A stretch of DNA of 64,000 nt from NCBI GenBank assembly GCA_902573835.1, contig CACGKZ010000002.1, forward strand, positions 1 to 64,000, in the 5' to 3' direction. The position numbers and the translations under genes were made by a program. Below are positions 51,884 to 61,121 of this stretch, in pieces. The notes beneath the pieces are model-generated. The model saw only the letters and a list, made by a program, of their open reading frames with translations. It searched no databases and was not told where the DNA came from. Origin of the DNA: an uncultured Pelagibacteraceae bacterium. GTDB lineage: Bacteria; Pseudomonadota; Alphaproteobacteria; Pelagibacterales; Pelagibacteraceae. Every line of letters begins with the position of its first letter. Within the stretch, counting starts at the first letter, position 1.

Positions 51884-52806
51884 TTTAAGCACCAATTAAT
51901 AATACTTTTTTGCGCGTGAACTCTATTATAGGCTTGTTGCCAAACAACTGATTTATTTCCATCTATAATATCGTCAGCTACTTCTTCACCTCTACCAACA
52001 GGTAGACAGTGCATAAATATACAATCAGTTTTAGCAAGTTTAAAAAGATTTTTATTTACTTGATAGTCTTTTAAAGATTTCTTTTTTGCTTTTTTATTTA
52101 CTTTATCATTCATAGAAACCCATTTGTCAGTCATAATACAGTCTGCATCTTTTGCAGCTTCTCTTGGGTCCTTAGTAACAAAAATTTCAGATTTATTCTT
52201 TGAAGCCCATTTTAATATCTTGTCGCTAGGACTGTATTTTTTCGGGCATCCAATTTTTAAATTAAACTTAAATTTTACAGCAGCCTCTATAAACGAGTTA
52301 GACATATTATTATTGCCATCACCTATCCATGAGATAGTTTTTCCTTCTATATTTCCGTTATTTTCCTCAAAGGTTAAAATATCTGACATAACCTGACATG
52401 GGTGACTTTGATCCGATAATCCATTTATCACAGGTATCTTTGAATACTTTGAAAATTCTTCAAGATTTTTATGAGAAGAAGTTCTAATCATTAATATATC
52501 TGCATATTCAGATAAAACTCTAGCAGTATCTTTTAAACTTTCATCTCCTTTGCCATAATGTATTCCATCAGGATTTAAAATCATTGAAGATCCGCCTAAT
52601 TGTTTTATTGCCAGATCAAAAGATATTCTTGTTCTTGTCGACGGTTTTTCAAAAATCATTATCATTGATTTTCCATCTAAAGGTTTATCTTTATCTATAG
52701 AAGATTTATTCTGACCCTCTCTTTTGAGTTTTCTTTCTTTTGCCTCTTCAATTATATTTCTTAATAGAGAAGAAGGGTGATCAGCGATATTTAAAAAGTT
52801 TTTCAT
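51880..52806 (-). CDS. argF: Ornithine carbamoyltransferase
   Basis: Arginine biosynthesis enzyme making citrulline. The carbamoyl-phosphate loop FEKPSTRTRISFD, the HPCQVMSD motif and the ornithine-binding FMHCLPVGRGEEV are intact, over 308 residues. It overlaps argD by 4 bases, forming an argD-argF pair. Confidence 0.96.
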   Translation of the reverse strand: MKNFLNIADHPSSLLRNIIEEAKERKLKREGQNKSSIDKDKPLDGKSMIMIFEKPSTRTRISFDLAIKQLGGSSMILNPDGIHYGKGDESLKDTARVLSEYADILMIRTSSHKNLEEFSKYSKIPVINGLSDQSHPCQVMSDILTFEENNGNIEGKTISWIGDGNNNMSNSFIEAAVKFKFNLKIGCPKKYSPSDKILKWASKNKSEIFVTKDPREAAKDADCIMTDKWVSMNDKVNKKAKKKSLKDYQVNKNLFKLAKTDCIFMHCLPVGRGEEVADDIIDGNKSVVWQQAYNRVHAQKSIINWCLN

Positions 52807-53969
52807 TTGTAACTATTACATACTTTACTAATAATTGTCACGGCTTGGTCGATCTCTTTCTTAGTAACATTTAATGGTGGAAGAATTCTAACTACATTTT
52901 CTGCAGCTCTAATGGTGAGCAATTTTTCTTTCATAAGTTTATCAATAAATTTTGCTTGGTTCACTTTTATTTGTAATCCTAACAGCAAACCTGTGCCTCT
53001 TACTTCTTTTATGACTTTTTGATTTTGTTCTTGAATAAAATTTAATTTTGTTTTGAAATATTTGCTCATTTTTCTTACATTCTTTAAAAAGTTTTTCTTA
53101 AAAATTACATCCAATACTGCATTTCCAACACTCATTGCTAAAGGGTTTCCGCCAAAAGTTGTTCCATGAGAACCTGGTTTCATTGTAGAGGCTACTTTTT
53201 TATTTACCAAACATGCTCCGATTGGGAATCCGCCTCCTATACCTTTTGCTATAGGGACGATATCAGGTTTGATATTTGCATATTCAAAAGCAAAAAACTT
53301 TCCTGATCTTCCAATTCCACACTGAACCTCATCTAATATTAAAAGTATCTTTTTTTTATTACAAAGTTTTCTAAGACCTTTTAAACAAAAATCTGGAATA
53401 ACTTTTATTCCACCCTCTCCCATTATTGTTTCAACCATTATAGCTGCAGTTTTTTTTGTAATTTTTTTTTCTAAATCTTTATGATTGCCAAATGTAAAAT
53501 GATCAAAGCCCGCAACTTTTGGACCAAAACCTTCTGTCATTTTTTTGCTATTACTTGCAAAAATAGTTGCTAATGTTCTACCGTGAAAACTATTGTTAAT
53601 GCAAAGTATTCTATTTTTATTTGGTTTTCCTTTTGAATGAAAATATTTTCTCGCTATTTTTATTGCTAATTCAGTCGCTTCAGCTCCGGAATTCTGAAAA
53701 GCTACAAAATTCGCAAACGTTTTTTGTGTTAATCTTTTGGCGAGTTTTTCTTGTTCTGGAATATTAAAGGCATTAGAAACATGCCAAAGTTTTTTTGATT
53801 GGGAACTTACAGCTTTAATCAAGTGTGGATGACTATGACCCAAACTATTCACCGCTATTCCTTGAACAAAATCCAAATATTTTTTTCCATTATTTGAATA
53901 AAGATAAGATCCTTTGCCTCTTTTGAAAGATACTTTTTTTCTGTTATATGTTTGTAAAATAGCACTCAT
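52803..53969 (-). CDS. argD: Acetylornithine aminotransferase
   Basis: A class III PLP aminotransferase. The cofactor lysine lies in PIAKGIGGGFPIGA, the carboxylate-binding LLILDEVQCGIGRSG precedes it, and NSGAEATELAIKIAR binds the PLP phosphate. It is 388 residues long. The pairing with argF supports the arginine route rather than another omega-aminotransferase. Confidence 0.93.
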   Translation of the reverse strand: MSAILQTYNRKKVSFKRGKGSYLYSNNGKKYLDFVQGIAVNSLGHSHPHLIKAVSSQSKKLWHVSNAFNIPEQEKLAKRLTQKTFANFVAFQNSGAEATELAIKIARKYFHSKGKPNKNRILCINNSFHGRTLATIFASNSKKMTEGFGPKVAGFDHFTFGNHKDLEKKITKKTAAIMVETIMGEGGIKVIPDFCLKGLRKLCNKKKILLILDEVQCGIGRSGKFFAFEYANIKPDIVPIAKGIGGGFPIGACLVNKKVASTMKPGSHGTTFGGNPLAMSVGNAVLDVIFKKNFLKNVRKMSKYFKTKLNFIQEQNQKVIKEVRGTGLLLGLQIKVNQAKFIDKLMKEKLLTIRAAENVVRILPPLNVTKKEIDQAVTIISKVCNSYK

Positions 53970-53971
53970 TT

Positions 53972-54784
53972 TTAAGATTTAATTTTATACCCTTTTTTAT
54001 ACAATATATAAGCAATAAACCAAATTAATAAACTTGAGATCGATAAATAAATTAGTCCAAAAAAAATAGAACCATCTGATTGTCCTAAAAAACTATATCT
54101 GAAACCATCTATCATATAGAAAAAAGGATTTGCTTTGCTAATGATTTGTAGTGTTTCTGGAAGTCTTTCTATTGAGTAAAAAGTACCTGATAAGAAAGAT
54201 AAAGGAATTATGATAAAGTTAGTGACTGTAGCCATGTGGTCAAATTTTTCAGCCCAAAGTCCTGCGATTATTCCTAAAGCTCCGAGAGAAAAAGCAGATA
54301 AAAAAGTAAAAGCTATTAAAGTAGTAAAATTTTTAATTTCTAAATCTATAAACAAATAAAATACCATTAATGAAATAATCGCAATTAGTACGCTTCTTGT
54401 AACAGAAGCAAGTGTTACGGCTAAAGTTACTTCGCCAGCAGATAAAGGAGCGTAAACTAAATCTACAATATTCCCTTGAATTTTTCCTATCATAAATGAG
54501 GATGATGAATGGGAAAAAGCTTGTTGAATGATTTGCATCGCTATTAAACCTGGTGCAAGAAAAACAATAAAGGGTACACCTAAAACATCTCCTCTATCAT
54601 TACCTATTGCTAAAGATAATACTGATAGAAATAAAAGAGATGTGATGAGTGGAGAAAATAAAGTTTGTATCCAAACAATAAGAAATCTTAACACTTCTTT
54701 TTTATAAAGCGTCCAAGCACCTATCCAATTTATTGAACCAAATCTTCTTGTTCCAATTTTATATTTTCCAGATATTTCAACCAT
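53972..54784 (-). CDS. ABC-2 type transporter permease
   Basis: A 270-residue integral membrane protein with six helices and the ABC-2 motif near the end (NPFFYMIDGFRYSFLG). The N-terminal cytoplasmic part (RRFGSINWIGAWTLYKKEV) is typical of permeases that pair with a separate ATPase. No ATPase gene adjoins it in the window. The substrate is unknown; similar alphaproteobacterial permeases are linked to envelope polysaccharide or lipid export. Start ATG 54784 chosen over TTG one codon upstream. Confidence 0.82.
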   Translation of the reverse strand: MVEISGKYKIGTRRFGSINWIGAWTLYKKEVLRFLIVWIQTLFSPLITSLLFLSVLSLAIGNDRGDVLGVPFIVFLAPGLIAMQIIQQAFSHSSSSFMIGKIQGNIVDLVYAPLSAGEVTLAVTLASVTRSVLIAIISLMVFYLFIDLEIKNFTTLIAFTFLSAFSLGALGIIAGLWAEKFDHMATVTNFIIIPLSFLSGTFYSIERLPETLQIISKANPFFYMIDGFRYSFLGQSDGSIFFGLIYLSISSLLIWFIAYILYKKGYKIKS

Positions 54785-54909
54785 CAATAGTCTTATAACT
54801 TTAAATTATGAAAAAACTGTGTAAAACTCTAGTTACCCTCAGACTATAAGCTTTTTATGTTTGAAAAAGCCCTTCAAACACTAAATACTGTAATTATATT
54901 TTACTAATC

Positions 54910-54923
54910 TACTATATATAGTA
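54910..54923. promoter_or_regulatory. 14-bp perfect palindrome upstream of gcrA
   Basis: TACTATATATAGTA is a perfect palindrome ending 11 bases before the gcrA ATG. It may include a -10 box or be an operator. There is no clear Shine-Dalgarno between it and the start codon. The rest of the 150-base gap shows no other obvious element. Confidence 0.4.
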
Positions 54924-54934
54924 TAAGTTGAATT

Positions 54935-55441
54935 ATGAGCTGGACTGGCGAAAAAGTACAAAAATTAAAGGAACTTTGGAAAAAGGGTCATACCGCTAGT
55001 CAAATTGCTGAGATGTTAGGAGACACAACAAGGAATGCAGTAATTGGAAAAGCTCATAGATTAAATTTAGAAGCAAGAGCTCCTTCTAAAAGTTCTCATA
55101 CTTCAGGAACTAGTTCGGGTCAGAATAAAATTCAAAGAAGGCCTTCTCAACAACCGCTTACAAGAAAACAAAAATTCCAATCAATATTATTAGATAAAAA
55201 CTTTGAGCCTGAGAACCCTAAATCTTTAGAAGAATTATCTGAGGACACATGTAAATGGCCCATAGGTCATCCAAATGAAGAAAGTTTTTATTTCTGCGGT
55301 AGAAAACCAGAAGAAGATTTCCCTTATTGCAAATTACACGTTTTATACGCGTTTCAACCTAAAGGTCAAAAAGAGGATGTTCTGGATAAGGATGATGAAG
55401 TACCAGAATTTATTGAGAAAAAAGTTAAATCTTCGGCCTAA
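54935..55441 (+). CDS. gcrA: Cell-cycle regulator GcrA
   Basis: An alphaproteobacterial transcription factor that binds sigma-70 RNA polymerase and, in Caulobacter, methylated GANTC promoters. The N-terminal helix-turn-helix (MSWTGEKVQKLKELWKKG, ASQIAEMLG, RNAVIGKAHRL) is well conserved. A basic low-complexity linker follows, then a C-terminal sigma-interacting domain with cysteine/histidine residues (CKWPIGHP, FCGR, YCKLH). It is 168 residues long. Confidence 0.93.
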   Translation: MSWTGEKVQKLKELWKKGHTASQIAEMLGDTTRNAVIGKAHRLNLEARAPSKSSHTSGTSSGQNKIQRRPSQQPLTRKQKFQSILLDKNFEPENPKSLEELSEDTCKWPIGHPNEESFYFCGRKPEEDFPYCKLHVLYAFQPKGQKEDVLDKDDEVPEFIEKKVKSSA

Positions 55442-55489
55442 TTCATAAAATCTTAACAATTCTATAATAAACTTGAAAGGAGGTAAAAA

Positions 55490-55729
55490 ATGGTCATATC
55501 AATCAAATATTTGAAGTGGATAAGCACAGTTTTAACATTGTTTGGAATATTAACTTTTTATTTAGATTATTATCCTTACAGTATGGTGCCACACGGTTTA
55601 GGAATTATTGGATGGACAATTGTCGGTAAGATAACTAAGGACAATCCATTGCTAATGAATTTTTCACTACAAATACCTATAATGATTGCTGGAATAATAA
55701 AATATTCTTATAGCCAGGGTATTTTTTAA
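55490..55729 (+). CDS. Small membrane protein of unknown function, leader of the arsC operon
   Basis: A 79-residue hydrophobic protein with two to three predicted helices (about residues 8-25, 33-46 and 57-72) and a central PHGLGIIGWTIVGK segment. It has one of the strongest Shine-Dalgarno sequences in the window (aaaggaggt, 6 bases before ATG), which argues that it is translated. Its stop abuts the arsC start. I do not recognise a family with confidence. Its place suggests a partner of the arsenic genes, or an unrelated passenger. Confidence 0.75.
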   Translation: MVISIKYLKWISTVLTLFGILTFYLDYYPYSMVPHGLGIIGWTIVGKITKDNPLLMNFSLQIPIMIAGIIKYSYSQGIF

Positions 55730-56161
55730 ATGAAAAATATACTTTTTGTTTGTACTGGAAACTCAGCAAGAAGTATTATTGCAGAAACAATTATGGACAA
55801 TAAATATAAAAAAAAATTTAAAGCTTTTAGTGCTGGTAGCAAACCATCTGGAAAAATAAATGAACATGTAAAGAAATTTCTTGAAAACAGAAACTTTGAT
55901 CTATCTGGTTATTATTCAAAAAATTTTAATGATTTTTTAAAAAACGATATAAAATTTTACCAGGTATTTACAGTTTGTTCGAATGCAAATAATGAGGTTT
56001 GTCCTGTATGGCCTGAAAAAGATAAAATAATCCACTGGGATTTGGATGATCCCGTTGTAAAAATTCAAAAAGCTAAAAGCGATGATGAAATAAATTCAAT
56101 AATTGCTAACACTTACAACATAATTGAAAAAAAAATAGAAGATTGGATTAAAGATGCGTAA
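55730..56161 (+). CDS. arsC: Arsenate reductase, low-molecular-weight phosphatase family
   Basis: Reduces arsenate to arsenite. The phosphatase P-loop CTGNSARS gives C8 and R14 (CX5R). C83 and C91 (VCSNANNEVC) lie where the second and third redox cysteines of thioredoxin-coupled ArsC stand. It is 143 residues long and overlaps the aquaporin gene by 8 bases, supporting an arsenic role over a tyrosine phosphatase. Confidence 0.88.
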   Translation: MKNILFVCTGNSARSIIAETIMDNKYKKKFKAFSAGSKPSGKINEHVKKFLENRNFDLSGYYSKNFNDFLKNDIKFYQVFTVCSNANNEVCPVWPEKDKIIHWDLDDPVVKIQKAKSDDEINSIIANTYNIIEKKIEDWIKDA

Positions 56162-56807
56162 TAAAATTTTTTTAGCTGAATTTATAGGTTGTGCTTTCTT
56201 AGTGATGATCATCGTAGGCTCAGGGATTATGGCTGAAAATTTAACTAATGATACTGCTTTAATGTTAATTGCAAATACATTGGCAACAGGTGCCGGTTTA
56301 TTTGTTCTTATTGCAAGTCTTGCGGATGTTTCTGGAGCACATTTCAATCCAGTCGTTACAACATGTATGTTTTTTGCGGGCAAAACGAAAAGAAAAGATT
56401 TAATAAATTATTATACAGCACAGATTTTAGGTTGTATGTTGGGAGTAATGCTTGCAAACTTTATGTTTGATCAAAGTATAATTGAACTTTCCAGAAAAAT
56501 GAGGCCCGGCATAAATATTTTTACTGCTGAAATAATTGCGACTTTTGGATTAATTTTTATTATTTTTGGAACAATTAAAAGTGGAAAAATTGTAGTCGCA
56601 TCATCTGTTGGGGCATTTATTTCGGCTGGATATTGGTTTACGTCTTCTACTTCTTTTGCTAATCCCGCAGTTGCTATAGCCAGAACCTTTACAGACACGT
56701 TTACTGGGATAAACTTTATCAATACACCGAGTTACATTTTAGCTGAAGTTTTAGGCGGATATATTGCTTACAAGATCGTCAGAATTTTATTTCTTAACAA
56801 AAGATAA
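56154..56807 (+). CDS. MIP-family channel, AqpS-like (probable arsenite exit)
   Basis: An aquaglyceroporin-fold protein with six helices and two half-helix motifs: NPV at 65-67 (GAHFNPVVT) and NPA at 170-172 (FANPAVAIART), with the filter arginine R177. It is 217 residues long. Fusion by overlap to arsC matches the known Sinorhizobium arrangement, where AqpS lets arsenite leave down its gradient instead of an ArsB pump. No arsR or arsB is nearby. Confidence 0.88.
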   Translation: MRNKIFLAEFIGCAFLVMIIVGSGIMAENLTNDTALMLIANTLATGAGLFVLIASLADVSGAHFNPVVTTCMFFAGKTKRKDLINYYTAQILGCMLGVMLANFMFDQSIIELSRKMRPGINIFTAEIIATFGLIFIIFGTIKSGKIVVASSVGAFISAGYWFTSSTSFANPAVAIARTFTDTFTGINFINTPSYILAEVLGGYIAYKIVRILFLNKR

Positions 56808-56841
56808 ATCACTCAGAAAAAGATATTTTATAGTTTGAGGG

Positions 56842-56872
56842 TAGCCCAAGGCAATAAAGATACCTTGGGCTA
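56842..56872. terminator. 10-bp hairpin between aqpS-like gene and ppx
   Basis: TAGCCCAAGG (56842-56851) and its exact complement (56863-56872) enclose an 11-base loop. It lies between two convergent genes, 35 bases after the channel stop. There is no T tract on the plus strand, so a factor-independent terminator is possible but not certain; it could be a bidirectional stop or an mRNA end protector. Confidence 0.5.
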
Positions 56873-56966
56873 ATTAATTAACAAACACAGTTGGGAGACT
56901 GTTAAACAATCATTAATATAGGATTGCTAAAAAAATATTTAAATTAAGTTAAATATTTATTAATTT

Positions 56967-58472
56967 TTAAGAATAAATAATATTAGAATCGACATTCATC
57001 TCGCTTGCTAGATTTTTAAGTCTTTTTGTTACTTGTTTTGAGACTATATCGCTGTGATTGTTGGGTATTTTCAAAAAAATAGTCTTATTTCTTTTATAAA
57101 TTTTAAATTCATCTAATAACAAAGAAGACATACTTGTAAGTGACTCAGCTAACCGTAAAGCAGATCCTACTTGCTTTGAGGATAAAATTTCGTTGTTATT
57201 TAAGATGCTTAGAAACTGATAATTCGGATTGTATTTTAAACCACAATGTCTCCAAAAGCTTGCTGATGCAACTTTTACTCTATCTCTATGTTCTAGTTTT
57301 AGCAGTGGAGTGTTTAACACTTCCATAAAAACTAGCTCTGCTTTTTGAAAAGCGCCCAAACCCCAATCCATTTTACTTAGGATACAAGCTAAGGTTAGTA
57401 ATCTTCGATTAAAATATTCATTGTCTTCAAATAATGGTGAAATAAAATTAAAATATTTCTCAAAACTTTTTCCATAGTCCCCTTTTTTAAAAGATATACC
57501 ATCAGTTTTTAATTTAAAAATTTCATCCTCACTCATTCCATGATTTATAATTGTATTCATATGTCCTTCCCTTAATCCACTTATCGAACAAATAACTTTT
57601 GAAGGACTTGCTGCTTCAATTATTTCGTTGAGAATTATGGAACTAAAAGGTAAGTAGGGAGTTCTAGATTTAGTAATATATTCCATTGATTTCAGAGAAG
57701 ATTTGTTAAATTTTGAAATTTTGTTTAAGTATTTAACCGCTGAGTCTTTAGTTAACTTATATTGATGCAAAATATGTAATGGATGTTGTTCTTTAAAAAG
57801 ATGATATTTAAATAATGACCTCCAAGTCCCTCCTACTAAATAAATATTTTTAAATTTCTTTTTAAAAAGCCATTTTTCATCTTTTAAAAGTTTTTTAACA
57901 TATTTTCCTAAATTTCTCTTTTTTATAATAGGATTATTTTCAAGTCTTAATACTCCAAGAGGTAAAGAAGTTGTTTCAAAAATTTGATTTTTAGAAACTC
58001 TGGCAAGTTCTAAACTTCCACCTCCTAAATCTGCAACTAGTCCATCTACTTCATCAAATCCTACCATTACACCATTAGCTGATGTTCTTGCTTCTTCCTC
58101 ACCAGATAATACTAGTGGCTTTTTATCAAATATTCTTTTAATTTCTTCTAAAAATTCACTTGCATCAGTAGCCTCTCTAAAAGCTGCAGTTGCAATAATT
58201 TCTAAATCTAGAACTCCTGAGATATCTAAAATTTCTTTAAATCTATTTAAAACTTTTAAAGAGCTTTTAATTCCATCTGGGTTTAATTTTTTTGATTTAT
58301 CTAAATTCTTTCCAAGTTTGCAGACTGCTTTTTCATTAAATACTGGAATTGGAGAAATTTTAAAATCGTCATATATGAGCATTCTTACTGAATTTGATCC
58401 AAGATCTATTATGGCTTGTTTAGACTTTTTACTAGACTGAATTTTAAAAAGATTTTTAAATTCTGATTTCAT
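56967..58472 (-). CDS. ppx: Exopolyphosphatase Ppx/GppA
   Basis: Releases phosphate from polyphosphate ends. The actin-like ATPase-type start AIIDLGSNSVRMLIYD, the ATAAFREATD segment and VADLGGGSLELA are diagnostic. A C-terminal HD-like helical region follows, giving 501 residues. It overlaps ppk by 4 bases, so synthesis and breakdown of polyphosphate are co-transcribed. Confidence 0.93.
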   Translation of the reverse strand: MKSEFKNLFKIQSSKKSKQAIIDLGSNSVRMLIYDDFKISPIPVFNEKAVCKLGKNLDKSKKLNPDGIKSSLKVLNRFKEILDISGVLDLEIIATAAFREATDASEFLEEIKRIFDKKPLVLSGEEEARTSANGVMVGFDEVDGLVADLGGGSLELARVSKNQIFETTSLPLGVLRLENNPIIKKRNLGKYVKKLLKDEKWLFKKKFKNIYLVGGTWRSLFKYHLFKEQHPLHILHQYKLTKDSAVKYLNKISKFNKSSLKSMEYITKSRTPYLPFSSIILNEIIEAASPSKVICSISGLREGHMNTIINHGMSEDEIFKLKTDGISFKKGDYGKSFEKYFNFISPLFEDNEYFNRRLLTLACILSKMDWGLGAFQKAELVFMEVLNTPLLKLEHRDRVKVASASFWRHCGLKYNPNYQFLSILNNNEILSSKQVGSALRLAESLTSMSSLLLDEFKIYKRNKTIFLKIPNNHSDIVSKQVTKRLKNLASEMNVDSNIIYS

Positions 58473-60601
58473 TTAATAATTCTTAATATTTCAGGTTTCA
58501 TTTTCATTATAGATTTTCCTCGACCTGATAAGCTTGGATAACTCATAAAATAATTATGAGCTGAAAAGGCTTTTTTCATTAAAAGTGGTTTTCCCTTATG
58601 ATAATTCCCTAAGCTATCTAAATGCCAGCTTTGAGAGTTATCAAGAAAATTAGCAACCATAATTTGATCTAAAATCTGTTCATGAACAGTATTGTTTTCT
58701 ATTGGGACCAAAATTTCTACTCTTCTATCTAAATTTCTAGGCATCAAATCAGCTGATCCAATATATACTAAATTTTGCCTACTTGGCATAGGAGAACCAT
58801 TAGCAAAACAATATATTCTAGAGTGCTCCAAAAACCTTCCAATAATACTTTTAACCTCGATATTTTCAGATAAACCTTTAACTCCAGGCCTTAAACAACA
58901 AACGCCCCTAACAGATAATTTTATTTTCACTCCTTTACAAGATGCCTCATAAAATTTTTTAATTATTTGTGGATCTACCAATGAATTCATTTTAGCCCAT
59001 ATTTCAGCATCTTTTCCTTTTAAAGAATTGCTAATTTCGTTATCTATTTGTTTCTCTAGGAATAGTCTTGAATTAATTGGAGATAATATAATTTTATTTA
59101 GCTTGCTAGGCTTTGCGTAACCAGTAACAAAAGTAAAGAATTTTTCAACATCCTTCGCTATTAGTGGATCAGAAGAAAATAGAGATAAATCTGTATAGAT
59201 TTTTGCGTTAATAGGATGATAATTTCCTGTTCCTAGATGAACGTAGGTTTTAGTTTTTCCTTTTTCTTTTCTTAAAACTAAACTAGCTTTTGCATGCGTT
59301 TTATATTTTGCAAATCCATAAACAATCTGAACACCTGCTTTTTCTAGTTTACGGGATAATTCAATATTTTTTTCTTCATCAAATCTAGCTTTGATTTCAA
59401 CAACTGCTGTAACTGCTTTTCCATTTTCAGCAGCCGCAATTAAAGCTTTCACTATCGGAGAGTCAGGAGTTGTTCTATAAAGAGTTTGTTTAATAGCAAT
59501 TACTTTTTCATCCTTAGCTGCAGTCTCTAAAAATTGAATAACAACATCAAATGTTTCAAATGGATGATGAACAACAAAATCTTTGGATTTGATTGCTGAA
59601 AAAAATTTATGATTAAATTCTTCTAATCTTTCTACAGGTCTTGGGTTAAATTTTTTAAATCTTAAGTGTGGAGATTTTTTCTTACAGATTTCATCTATAT
59701 CTTGAATTCCAACTATTCCCTCTACTTCATAGACGTGTTCGTCTGACACATCTAATTTTTTACTGAGAAAATCTTTTAAATTATTGCTTGATCCTTTAAG
59801 AATTTCTAATTTAACGATACTACCTCTTCTTCTTTTTTTAATCGCCTTTTCAAAGTACCTTACAAGATCTTCAGCTTCGTCATCTATCTCTATGTCGCTA
59901 TCTCTAATAATTTTAAAAGGAAGAAATGATACAAGTTCGTGCTCAGGAAATATACTTTCAGAAAAGTAACTTATTAAATCTTCTATCGTGATGAATTGAT
60001 CAGATTGTCCATCTATATCTATAAACTTTGGAAGAGCCCTAGGTATAACAATAATCACATTTAAATTTCTTTTGTTTTTTACTTTTTCTAGTTTCATCAA
60101 AATTGCTTGTCCTTTATTGGCAATAAAAGGAAAGGGATGAGAGGGGTCGATCGCTGTAGGTGTAATCACTGGATAGACGGTTTCATTAAAATAATCTCTT
60201 AAAAAATCTATGGATTTTTTATCCAAATCTTTTATTTTTTTTAAATAGATTTTCTCTTTTTTTAGTTCATTTAAAAGTTGATTAAATGAGTCGTTTTGTT
60301 TTATTAATAAATCTTTAGTTTTTAAAACTACTCTAGATAATTGTTCTTCTGAAGTTAAACCATCTGCACTTAATTGATCAAAATCGTCTTTTATTTGATT
60401 ATATAATCCTGCAACTCTTACCATAAAAAATTCGTCAAGATTAGTTCCAGCAATTGATAAAAATTTAACTCTCTCAAAAAGAGGGTTTTTAACATTTTTA
60501 GACTCTTCCAAAACTCGGTCATTAAATTGTAGCCAAGAAATTTCTCTATTGATTAGCTGCTGCTCTGAAGACAATGCTTTTGTTAAATCTATTTTTGACA
60601 T
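58469..60601 (-). CDS. ppk: Polyphosphate kinase 1
   Basis: Makes polyphosphate from ATP through a phosphohistidine. The PPK1 N-terminus (NREISWLQFNDRVLEE), the middle domain and the phospholipase D-like C-terminal domains with KTHAKASLVLR and YVHLGTGNYHP are visible, over 710 residues. I place the start at ATG 60599-60601 (MSKIDLTKAL); the longer frame overlaps the divergent phosphatase gene. Confidence 0.96.
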   Translation of the reverse strand: MSKIDLTKALSSEQQLINREISWLQFNDRVLEESKNVKNPLFERVKFLSIAGTNLDEFFMVRVAGLYNQIKDDFDQLSADGLTSEEQLSRVVLKTKDLLIKQNDSFNQLLNELKKEKIYLKKIKDLDKKSIDFLRDYFNETVYPVITPTAIDPSHPFPFIANKGQAILMKLEKVKNKRNLNVIIVIPRALPKFIDIDGQSDQFITIEDLISYFSESIFPEHELVSFLPFKIIRDSDIEIDDEAEDLVRYFEKAIKKRRRGSIVKLEILKGSSNNLKDFLSKKLDVSDEHVYEVEGIVGIQDIDEICKKKSPHLRFKKFNPRPVERLEEFNHKFFSAIKSKDFVVHHPFETFDVVIQFLETAAKDEKVIAIKQTLYRTTPDSPIVKALIAAAENGKAVTAVVEIKARFDEEKNIELSRKLEKAGVQIVYGFAKYKTHAKASLVLRKEKGKTKTYVHLGTGNYHPINAKIYTDLSLFSSDPLIAKDVEKFFTFVTGYAKPSKLNKIILSPINSRLFLEKQIDNEISNSLKGKDAEIWAKMNSLVDPQIIKKFYEASCKGVKIKLSVRGVCCLRPGVKGLSENIEVKSIIGRFLEHSRIYCFANGSPMPSRQNLVYIGSADLMPRNLDRRVEILVPIENNTVHEQILDQIMVANFLDNSQSWHLDSLGNYHKGKPLLMKKAFSAHNYFMSYPSLSGRGKSIMKMKPEILRIIK

Positions 60602-60614
60602 AAAATTAAAAAAT

Positions 60615-61121
60615 ATGTTTAAATTATATGCTATGAGACACGCTAAATCTAGTTGGGATTTCCCGGATTTAGTAGATTTTGAAAGACCTTTAAACAAAAG
60701 AGGTATTGAAAGTTCAAAAAAGATTTGTGAAAGATTTGTTAAAAATAAAATATTTTTTGATTTAATTTTAACTTCATCTTCAAAAAGAACATTGGAAACA
60801 CTTAGTTATCTAAATGGGCCAGCAGAAAAAGCAAAAATTTTAAAGTTAAAAGAATTGTATAATACTTCAGAAATCGAGATTTTAAAGATAATAAAAAAAG
60901 TAGATGATAAATATAAAAGTTTACTGTTAATCAACCATATGCCATCAATTAAGGATTTCTGTAGCAAAATTTGTCTAAACCAAAATTCAAATTTTTATAA
61001 AGACATGTGTCATAAATTTTCTACAGCTGCTGTTGCGGAGTTTGAGTTTAAATTTAAATCTTGGAAAGATTTAGATTTAGGCGGGAAAATTACAAATTTT
61101 ATTCGCCCTAAAGACATTTAA
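60615..61121 (+). CDS. SixA-like histidine phosphatase
   Basis: A small member of the histidine phosphatase superfamily. The catalytic RHAKSS motif (H9) at the N-terminus and the second conserved histidine in LLINHMPS are present. The family includes SixA, which acts on phosphohistidine in signalling proteins. It is 168 residues long. The start ATG at 60615 lies 13 bases from the divergent ppk start, and the stop overlaps the 3' end of phoB by 4 bases. Confidence 0.85.
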   Translation: MFKLYAMRHAKSSWDFPDLVDFERPLNKRGIESSKKICERFVKNKIFFDLILTSSSKRTLETLSYLNGPAEKAKILKLKELYNTSEIEILKIIKKVDDKYKSLLLINHMPSIKDFCSKICLNQNSNFYKDMCHKFSTAAVAEFEFKFKSWKDLDLGGKITNFIRPKDI

